In this document: positions 15,732 to 23,159 of the stretch, piece after piece | Position numbering within the stretch: the first letter of the stretch is position 1 | How the letters are laid out: every line of letters starts with the position of its first letter | Source: SIG588 sp045599305 | Lineage (GTDB): Bacteria; Bacillota; Clostridia; Oscillospirales; Acutalibacteraceae | Direction of reading: 5' to 3' | NCBI GenBank assembly: GCA_045599305.1 | Contig: JAZRVU010000078.1 | Location: 1-29,295 of the forward strand | Length of the DNA stretch: 29,295 nucleotides | The notes under the pieces: model-generated | Seen by the model: the letters and a program-made list of their open reading frames with translations, nothing else | Told to the model about the DNA's origin: nothing | Databases searched by the model: none | Position numbers and translations under genes: made by a program

Positions 15732-15883
15732 TTATCTCTTGTCGCCCGGTTTAAAATCGGACATACTCCGCGGAAAAACCGGCCACACAGGCCGCAACCT
15801 CCCGCATCATCGCATATCGTTGCAGTCTCACGCGTGATGGACAAAGGGGCATAATACACCCCTTGACATACGCGTGCTTGATT

Positions 15884-15912
15884 ATCATACTATACTTCAT
15901 CGCAAATTGCAA
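15884..15912 (-). promoter_or_regulatory. Promoter of the S10-spc-alpha operon
   Basis: Sigma-A-type promoter on the minus strand: -35 TTGCAA (15912-15907), 17-bp spacer, -10 TATGAT (15889-15884). The region just upstream (about 15913-15945) is a run of A and T tracts that looks like an UP element for the alpha C-terminal domain, as expected for a strong ribosomal-protein promoter. Predicted start near 15877-15879. Confidence 0.8.
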
Positions 15913-15960
15913 GTGTTTTTTTCAAAAAAAAGAAAAAATTTTTCGGGAAGCCTTTCGGGG

Positions 15961-15993
15961 CAAAAAATAAAGCCGGAGATGCTCTCCGGCTTT
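15961..15993 (-). terminator. Terminator of the Gfo/Idh/MocA oxidoreductase gene
   Basis: Perfect 11-bp stem (15969-15979 with 15983-15993, core AAAGCCGGAGA) and a 3-nt loop. On the minus strand it is followed by ATTTTTTG. It starts 13 nt after the stop codon of the oxidoreductase and separates that gene from the S10 promoter. Confidence 0.9.
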
Positions 15994-16006
15994 ACTATAT
16001 ACCTTA

Positions 16007-17050
16007 TTATATAGCAGTCTCCAGTGCCTGACCGGATTCCGCCGAGGCGAACGCCGCCTCCATGACCTGCATCACGCGGCGCACCTGCGCGTGGGTGACC
16101 AGCTGCGGCTCGCGGCCGTCGATGGCGGCGCAGACGTTGCGGTAGAAATCGTGGACATCGCTTTCGGGACGCTCCACATCGTACTCCTGCAGGGTGATCT
16201 CGTCACGCGGGGCCATCGTCTTGGTGATGCCGGCCGCGGTCTGCACCGGCAGGACGTCCTTTTCGTTCCACGCCGTCATGTGGGCGACGTGCGCTTTCTC
16301 GCGCCAATCGGTGATGAGGGCGGAGCCGTCCTTGCACTGCAGATAGAAGCGGGGCAGCGCGATGAAATTGTAGGTGCCCACCTCGACATACGCGGTCTTG
16401 CCGCCGGCAAAGCGCAGATGCAGCTTGAAGCCGTCGTCCACCTCATCGTTGGTGATGTGGGTGGTCTCGCAGTAGACATGGACGATCTCTTCGGTGATGA
16501 TCTGCAGGATCTGGTCGATCAGATGCACGCCCCAGTCGAGGATCATGCCGCCGCCGCACGCCTTGGTGCAGCGCCAGTCGCTGGGGATGCCGCGGGAGCC
16601 GTGCACGCGGGATTCGATGTTGATGAGTTCGCCGATCTCGCCGCTTTCCACAATTCTTTTCATGGCCAGGAAATCCACGTCCCAGCGGCGGTTCTGGTGC
16701 ACGGTGAACAGCTTGCCCGAACGGTCGGCCGCGGCGATCATCTCGTCCAGCGCGGCCACGGACATCTCCACCGGCTTTTCGCAGATGACGTTCTTGCCCG
16801 CCTCCAGCGCACGGACGACCAGTTCCTTGTGGCAATCGTTGGGCGTGGCGATCGTCACCACGTCCACTGCCGGATCGGCCAGCACGGCCTCGAACGACTC
16901 GTAGGCCTTGATCCCACGGGAGCGCGCCAGTTCGCACCGCTCCGGTTTGATATCATAGGTGCCCGCCAGCACGGCCACATCGCTTTTCAGCAGCTGATTG
17001 CAATGCCAGCCGCCCTGACCGCCGTACCCGATCACCGCTACGTTCTTCAT
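16007..17050 (-). CDS. Gfo/Idh/MocA-family NAD(P)-dependent oxidoreductase
   Basis: Members of this family oxidise or reduce sugars, inositols and related polyols. The 347-residue protein begins MKNVAVIGYGGQGGWH, with a Rossmann glycine motif. It has the family signature Glu91-Lys92-Pro93 (CEKPVEMS) and the catalytic-region motif DWGVHLIDQ (Asp172, His176, Asp179). The second domain is the alpha/beta substrate-binding fold. The start is ATG 17050 with GGAGG 10 nt upstream. The gene has its own promoter and terminator and no sugar-pathway neighbours, so the substrate cannot be named. No signal peptide, so cytoplasmic. Confidence 0.92.
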   Translation of the reverse strand: MKNVAVIGYGGQGGWHCNQLLKSDVAVLAGTYDIKPERCELARSRGIKAYESFEAVLADPAVDVVTIATPNDCHKELVVRALEAGKNVICEKPVEMSVAALDEMIAAADRSGKLFTVHQNRRWDVDFLAMKRIVESGEIGELINIESRVHGSRGIPSDWRCTKACGGGMILDWGVHLIDQILQIITEEIVHVYCETTHITNDEVDDGFKLHLRFAGGKTAYVEVGTYNFIALPRFYLQCKDGSALITDWREKAHVAHMTAWNEKDVLPVQTAAGITKTMAPRDEITLQEYDVERPESDVHDFYRNVCAAIDGREPQLVTHAQVRRVMQVMEAAFASAESGQALETAI

Positions 17051-17087
17051 AGCCTCAATACCTCCAGATGTTTCGTTGCCCAAAAGC

Positions 17088-17115
17088 ATTATAGCGACAT
17101 TTTCCGAAAAGTCAA
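17088..17115 (-). promoter_or_regulatory. Promoter of the oxidoreductase gene
   Basis: Minus strand: -35 TTGACT (17115-17110), 16-bp spacer, -10 TATAAT (17093-17088). It lies about 40 nt before the ATG, in an A+T-rich gap after icd, so the gene need not depend on icd transcription. Confidence 0.8.
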
Positions 17116-17151
17116 TATATAAATCGGTTTTTCTTTATTATAGGAGCACCG

Positions 17152-18351
17152 TCAGGCCAGCCGCGCCGCGATGGCGTCCAAAAACGCGGCGGAATTGACC
17201 CCGCGCTTCTCCGGCAGGGTGGAAAGTGCCAGCAGATCCTTGGTCATCACGCCGCTTTCGATGGTGCCCAGCGTGGCCGCCTCCAGACGGTCGGCAAAGG
17301 CGCACAGGTCGGCCAGACCGTCCAGCTCGCCGCGCTTGCGCAGCGCGCCCGACCACGCAAAGATGGTGGCGACCGGGTTGGTGGAGGTCTCCTCCCCTTT
17401 CAGGTAGCGGTAATAGTGGCGGGTGACGGTGCCGTGCGCCGCCTCGTACTCATACTTGCCGTCCGGCGAGACGAGCACGCTGGTCATCATGGCGAGCGAG
17501 CCGAAGGCGGTGGCGACCATATCGCTCATCACGTCGCCGTCGTAGTTCTTGCAGGCCCAGATGAAGCCGCCCTCCGACCGGATGACGCGGGCGACCGCGT
17601 CGTCGATGAGGGTATAGAAATATTCGATGCCGGCGGCTTCGAACTGCTCCTTATACTCGGCCTCGTAGATCTCGGCAAAGATGTCCTTGAAGCGGTGGTC
17701 GTAGGTCTTGGAGATGGTGTCCTTGGAGGAGAACCAGATATCCTGCCGCAGCGCCAGCGCGTAATTGAAGCAGGCGCGGGCAAAGCTCCTGATAGAGGCA
17801 TCGGTGTTGTGCATGCCCATCAGCACGCCGGGGCCCTTGAATTCGTGGATGGGGCGGCGCTCCACGCGCCCGTCCGGATAGGTGACGGTCAGCTCCGCCT
17901 TGGCGGGGCCGTCCACATACATCTCGCTGCTCTTGTAGATATCGCCGTAGGCGTGACGGGCCAGCGCAATGGGCTTCTTCCACGTCTTGACATTGGGGGT
18001 GACGCCCTCGACCAGAATGGGAGAGCGGAACACAGTGCCGTCCAGCATGGCACGGATGGTGCCGTTGGGGCTCTTCCACATCTCGTGCAGTTTATATTCG
18101 TCCATCCGCTGGGCGTTGGGGGTGATGGTGGCGCACTTGACGCCGACGCCGTACTTTTTGATGGCGTTGGCCGCGTCCACCGTGACCTGATCGGCCGTCT
18201 CGTCACGATAGGGCAGGCCGAGATCATAATACTCGGTCTTCAGATCCACGAACGGCTCGATGAGCTTTTCCTTGATGCTCTTCCAGAGCACACGGGTCAT
18301 CTCGTCGCCGTCCATCTCCACCAGCGGGGTCGTCATTTGAATTTTTGCCAT
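17152..18351 (-). CDS. icd: NADP-dependent isocitrate dehydrogenase, eukaryote-like homodimeric type
   Basis: Oxidatively decarboxylates isocitrate to 2-oxoglutarate, making NADPH and supplying carbon for glutamate. The 399-residue protein resembles the mitochondrial/cytosolic eukaryotic subfamily more than E. coli Icd: it has VEMDGDEMTRVLWKSIKEKL near the start, GVGVKCATITPNAQR, the substrate-binding SPNGTIR (94-100), and AAHGTVTRHYYRYLKGEETS. The start is ATG 18351, since AAAGGAT is 9 nt upstream; an ATG at 18360 abuts that site. It has its own strong promoter. The symbol icd is the general name for the activity. Confidence 0.95.
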   Translation of the reverse strand: MAKIQMTTPLVEMDGDEMTRVLWKSIKEKLIEPFVDLKTEYYDLGLPYRDETADQVTVDAANAIKKYGVGVKCATITPNAQRMDEYKLHEMWKSPNGTIRAMLDGTVFRSPILVEGVTPNVKTWKKPIALARHAYGDIYKSSEMYVDGPAKAELTVTYPDGRVERRPIHEFKGPGVLMGMHNTDASIRSFARACFNYALALRQDIWFSSKDTISKTYDHRFKDIFAEIYEAEYKEQFEAAGIEYFYTLIDDAVARVIRSEGGFIWACKNYDGDVMSDMVATAFGSLAMMTSVLVSPDGKYEYEAAHGTVTRHYYRYLKGEETSTNPVATIFAWSGALRKRGELDGLADLCAFADRLEAATLGTIESGVMTKDLLALSTLPEKRGVNSAAFLDAIAARLA

Positions 18352-18389
18352 GCGGATCATCCTTTCCGACAGATGAAATTAACATATCT

Positions 18390-18418
18390 ATGATACCGCG
18401 TTCGACCGGTTTTGTCAA
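18390..18418 (-). promoter_or_regulatory. Promoter of icd
   Basis: Minus strand: consensus -35 TTGACA (18418-18413), 17-bp spacer, -10 TATCAT (18395-18390). The predicted start near 18383 gives a leader of about 32 nt. Confidence 0.85.
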
Positions 18419-18505
18419 TGCGTTTCGGGGATTTTGTGCGGTAAAATGCCGCGTTTTTGTAAAATATACATTAAATTATACGTTCCGTAAATATCCCCCG
18501 GCGCA

Positions 18506-18540
18506 TAAAAAGCGCCGCCCCCGGTAAAGGGGCGGCAAAA
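18506..18540 (-). terminator. Terminator of the minD-mgsA-hisS-aspS unit
   Basis: GC-only stem GCCGCCCC (18514-18521) with GGGGCGGC (18529-18536) and a 7-nt loop. On the minus strand it is followed by GCTTTTTAT. It lies a few bases after the aspS stop. Confidence 0.88.
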
Positions 18541-18543
18541 CAG

Positions 18544-20322
<1,779 letters not shown>

Positions 20323-20335
20323 ACTGATCCCTCTT

Positions 20336-21712
20336 TTATTTCAATTTCCCGAACAGGCCGTCCAGTGCGGCCGTTTCATTTTTACCGTCCCCGTTCAACG
20401 CCATCTCGCCGAACAGATCGGTGAGATCGGCCAACTGACGGTCGATGGATTTGTTGGACAGGGTGGTGTAGAGGCTGTCGTCCAGCGCGATCTCCTCGGT
20501 CTGGCCGTTGGCCATGTCCTTGAGCTGCGCGCGGCCGGCGGCGAGTTCGTCGTCCCCCACCACGATGACCCAGCGCGCGCCGATCTTGTCGGCGTATTTC
20601 ATCTGTGCCTTCAGCCCGCGGCCGACCAGATCGGTCTCCACCGAGACACCGCCCTGGCGCAGACCGTCCGCGATCTCGAAGCAGCGGCGCACGGCGGCGT
20701 CGCCCATCGGCGCAAGGTACAGTTCACAGCGGGTCTGTTCCGGGAAGGGGGCGTGGATCGCCTCCATCACCAGCAGCAGTCGTTCCAGTCCCATGCCGAA
20801 GCCCAGCGAGGGGGTGGCGGGGCCGCCCAGTTCCTCCACCAGTCCGTCATACCGGCCGCCGCCGCAGACCACGGCCTGCGCGCCCAGCGCGTCGGAGACG
20901 AATTCGAACACGGTGCGGGTGTAATAGTCGAGCCCGCGGACGATGTGGGTGTCCAGCTCGTAGCCGATGGAGGCGGCGTCCAGACAGGCTTTGACGCCCT
21001 CGAAATGGGCGCGGCAGTCGTCACACAGATAGTCGATCATCACCGGCGCTTCGGCGGCGATGGCGGAGCAGACGGGCGACTTGCAGTCGAGGATGCGCAT
21101 GGGGTTGCGCTCCAGACGGCCGAGGCAGGTCTCGCACAGTTCGCCGGTGTGACCCTCGAAATAGGCCTTGAGCGCCTTGTGATATTCCGCGCGGCAGGTG
21201 GGGCAGCCGATGGAGTTGATGTGCAGGCTCACCCCGGTGATGTTCAGCATATCCAGCACGCCCTTGGCCAGCGCGATGACCTCGGCGTCGGCCTGCGGCT
21301 GCGCCGCGCCGAAGCACTCCACCCCGAACTGGTGGAACTCGCGCAGGCGGCCGGCCTGCGGCTTTTCATAGCGGTAGCAGGAGGTGAGATAGGCCACCTT
21401 GGCGGGCAGCGCGTCGTTGTTGAGGCTGTGCTCGAGCAGGCAGCGGGCCGCACCCGCAGTGCCCTCGGGACGCAGTGTGACCGAGCGGCCGCCCTTGTCC
21501 TCGAAGGTGTACATCTCTTTCTGCACCACATCGGTCGTCTCGCCTACCGAGCGCAAAAACAGCTCGGTGTGCTCGAAGACGGGGGTGCGGATCTCGCGGT
21601 AGCCGAAATTTTTGGCCACCGAAAGGCAGGTCTGCTCGATGTGCTGCCATTTGGCGCTTTCGGCGGGCAGCACGTCCTGTGTGCCGCGCGGCGCCTTGGT
21701 GAGAATAGCCAT
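20336..21712 (-). CDS. hisS: Histidine--tRNA ligase
   Basis: Charges tRNA-His. The 458-residue protein begins MAILTKAPRGTQDVLPAESA (class II HisRS start). It has motif 2 around RYEKPQAGRLREFHQFG, the histidine-A motif GLDYYTRTVFE, and motif 3 GFGMGLERLLL. A cysteine-rich segment (CPTC, CETC, CKSPVC, CDDC) lies in the insertion domain, as in many clostridial HisRS proteins. It is about 35 residues longer than Bacillus HisS: the C-terminal tail carries two similar short motifs, LTDLFGEM and LDGLFGKL. The Shine-Dalgarno sequence is AAAGGA about 10 nt before ATG. Confidence 0.97.
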   Translation of the reverse strand: MAILTKAPRGTQDVLPAESAKWQHIEQTCLSVAKNFGYREIRTPVFEHTELFLRSVGETTDVVQKEMYTFEDKGGRSVTLRPEGTAGAARCLLEHSLNNDALPAKVAYLTSCYRYEKPQAGRLREFHQFGVECFGAAQPQADAEVIALAKGVLDMLNITGVSLHINSIGCPTCRAEYHKALKAYFEGHTGELCETCLGRLERNPMRILDCKSPVCSAIAAEAPVMIDYLCDDCRAHFEGVKACLDAASIGYELDTHIVRGLDYYTRTVFEFVSDALGAQAVVCGGGRYDGLVEELGGPATPSLGFGMGLERLLLVMEAIHAPFPEQTRCELYLAPMGDAAVRRCFEIADGLRQGGVSVETDLVGRGLKAQMKYADKIGARWVIVVGDDELAAGRAQLKDMANGQTEEIALDDSLYTTLSNKSIDRQLADLTDLFGEMALNGDGKNETAALDGLFGKLK

Positions 21713-21779
21713 GGGAAATATGTCCTTTCTGTTTCAGATATGAGGACAGGGGCAGACGATGCCGCCCGCCCCCGATCGT

Positions 21780-21828
21780 ATAGCCGAAGAGAACCGAGCC
21801 CCGACCGGGTTCGGCTATCTTCGGCTAT
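21780..21828 (-). promoter_or_regulatory. Hairpin with two competing left arms in the mgsA-hisS spacer
   Basis: On the RNA strand ATAGCCGAA occurs twice in tandem (21828-21820 and 21818-21810). Its complement TTCGGCTAT occurs once (21788-21780). Either copy can pair with the single right arm, with a GC-rich inner stem (CCGA, CCC with GGG, TCGG) when the outer copy is used. The element starts 6 nt after the mgsA stop and ends about 70 nt before the hisS ATG. No T run follows, so it is not a plain terminator. Confidence 0.6.
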
Positions 21829-21834
21829 GTCCGG

Positions 21835-22236
21835 TCAGTTGTTGCGCACGATGTCGCGCCAGTCGAGATCGCCCCGCTCCAGACCGTGGATGAGCACCTC
21901 GGCGGTGGCGATGTTGGTGGCGACGGGAATACTGCGCACGTCGCACAGACGCAGGATATCCGCCTCGTTGGGCTCGTTGGCCTTCACGGTGAGCGGATCG
22001 CGGAAGAAGAGCAGCATATCGATCTCGTCGCAGGCGATGCGTGCGGAGATCTGCTGGCTGCCGCCCTGCCCGCCGCTCATGTAACGGGTGATCTCCAGTC
22101 CGGTCGCTTCGGCGACCAGCTTGCCGGTGGTGCCGGTGGCGCACAGGTTATGGCGGCTCAACACGCCGCAGTAGGCGATGCAGAACTGCACCATCAGTTC
22201 CTTTTTGGCATCATGGGCGATCAGGGCAATATTCAT
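21835..22236 (-). CDS. mgsA: Methylglyoxal synthase-like protein with altered catalytic residues
   Basis: The fold is that of MgsA, which converts dihydroxyacetone phosphate to methylglyoxal and phosphate. The 133-residue protein has the conserved IALIAHD (Asp9 = E. coli Asp20), the phosphate-binding ATGTTGK (33-39), FFRDPLT (Asp80 = Asp91) and the SIPVATNIATAEVL end. Three residues known to act in catalysis are changed in gap-free alignment: Ser60 for Asp71 (GGSQQ instead of GGDQQ), Asn87 for His98 and Asn90 for Asp101. It may be inactive, act on another substrate, or be a regulator. The context minD-mgsA is the standard neighbourhood. Confidence 0.85.
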   Translation of the reverse strand: MNIALIAHDAKKELMVQFCIAYCGVLSRHNLCATGTTGKLVAEATGLEITRYMSGGQGGSQQISARIACDEIDMLLFFRDPLTVKANEPNEADILRLCDVRSIPVATNIATAEVLIHGLERGDLDWRDIVRNN

Positions 22237-22277
22237 GATCGGTTCCTCTCTTTCGCAATTTTACGGGGTGAAAAACG

Positions 22278-23018
22278 TTACATTCTTTGCAGATCCGGCA
22301 GCGGCACATATTCGCCGCACAGGCGCCGGGCGATGTTGTTGAAGCAAAACACCGCCTCGCCCTTTTCGGGAAGCGGGCAGCCGTTGGCCCCCGCGATGGT
22401 GATCCTTTCGTCTTCGGGGATGACACCCAGCAGTTGGATGCCCGCTGTATCGATCACGCGGTCAAGATCCGGCATCTTGCCTTGCAGCACGGGCATCACC
22501 CGCAGCCGGTTGACGATCAGCCGCGCGGGGATGTCCCGCTCGGCGAGCAGCTCGCCCACCACCCGGGCATCGCGGGCACAGATCATATCCGGTGTGGTGA
22601 CGACCAGCGCACTGTCCGCCGCGCGCACCGCCGTTTCAAAGCCCGGACCGGTGCCGGCGGGGCAGTCGATAAAGACGAAGTCGTAATGCTGGGCAAAGCC
22701 GCGGCAGAGCCGCCGCAGGTCACCGGGGGAGCAGAGCCCCTCCAGCCGGGCGGGAGCGGGCAGCAGGGAAAGCCCCTCACAACAGGCGGCGGGATAGACC
22801 GCACGGATCGGCTCACAGTGACCGGCAAACACATCCGACAGGTCGAATACGATCTCCTGACCGATGCCCAGCAGGAGATCCAGACTGCGCAGTCCGGCAT
22901 CGCCGTCGATCAGCAGCACCGACGCACCCGCCCTGGCCAGCGCATAGCCCAACCCGGCCGACAGCGTGGATTTACCGGCGCCGCCTTTGCCGGAGGTCAT
23001 GACCGTGATCCGTCCCAT
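22278..23018 (-). CDS. minD: MinD/ParA-family ATPase lacking the usual membrane-targeting helix
   Basis: MinD positions the division site by recruiting MinC at the membrane. The 246-residue protein has the deviant Walker A KGGAGKST near residue 11, an A' region with DGDAGLRSLDLLLGI, and a Walker B region YDFVFIDCPAG. Gene order (after mrdA, before mgsA) and the GLRSLD motif favour MinD over Soj/ParA or flagellar FlhG. It is about 20 residues shorter than typical MinD and ends CGEYVPLPDLQRM without a basic amphipathic helix. No minC or minE is adjacent. The Shine-Dalgarno sequence AAAGGAG precedes ATG 23018. Confidence 0.8.
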   Translation of the reverse strand: MGRITVMTSGKGGAGKSTLSAGLGYALARAGASVLLIDGDAGLRSLDLLLGIGQEIVFDLSDVFAGHCEPIRAVYPAACCEGLSLLPAPARLEGLCSPGDLRRLCRGFAQHYDFVFIDCPAGTGPGFETAVRAADSALVVTTPDMICARDARVVGELLAERDIPARLIVNRLRVMPVLQGKMPDLDRVIDTAGIQLLGVIPEDERITIAGANGCPLPEKGEAVFCFNNIARRLCGEYVPLPDLQRM

Positions 23019-23070
23019 GGCTTCTCCTTTCCCGTACGCGCCACTGCCCGCACGAACCTATATTAAAATC

Positions 23071-23099
23071 ATTGTACCACACTTTTTTTCATTCGTAAA
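23071..23099 (-). promoter_or_regulatory. Promoter of the minD-mgsA-hisS-aspS unit
   Basis: Minus strand: -35 TTTACG (23099-23094), 17-bp spacer, -10 TACAAT (23076-23071), in an A+T-rich island after the mrdA terminator. The predicted start lies about 45-50 nt before the minD ATG. Confidence 0.7.
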
Positions 23100-23128
23100 C
23101 TGTTTTTTGCCCGGATCGGCGAATTTTT

Positions 23129-23159
23129 CAAAAAAATGCCGTTCAGGGGAGCAAACGGC
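23129..23159 (-). terminator. Terminator overlapping the end of mrdA
   Basis: On the minus strand GCCGTT (23159-23154) pairs with AACGGC (23143-23138), followed by A and seven T (23136-23130). The left arm is the last codons of mrdA and the TGA stop falls in or beside the loop. An alternative left arm GCCGTTC slightly upstream could give a 7-bp stem. Confidence 0.7.

Larger units (their letters stand above)
15532..15878 (-). promoter_or_regulatory. Structured 5' leader of the S10 operon
   Basis: About 345 nt separate the predicted transcription start from the rpsJ GTG. On the RNA strand it holds, in order: a hairpin AAGGGG/CCCCTT (15864-15844); a possible long pairing of CCGGTTT (15782-15776) with AAACCGG (15752-15746); a three-part stem (15731-15665); and a terminator-like hairpin (15650-15615). 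A leader of this length and structure before ribosomal protein genes usually means autogenous control. The ligand and mechanism are unknown; L4 is a guess from gammaproteobacterial S10 operons. Confidence 0.7.

Noticed and set aside
15458..15859. 133-codon minus-strand frame in the S10 leader with cysteine-rich start
   Set aside because: It begins at a non-ATG codon without a ribosome binding site, overlaps the leader stems and runs into rpsJ in another frame.
21713..21834. T-box riboswitch before hisS-aspS
   Set aside because: Spacer is only about 120 nt, with no TGG-containing T-box sequence and no terminator T run.
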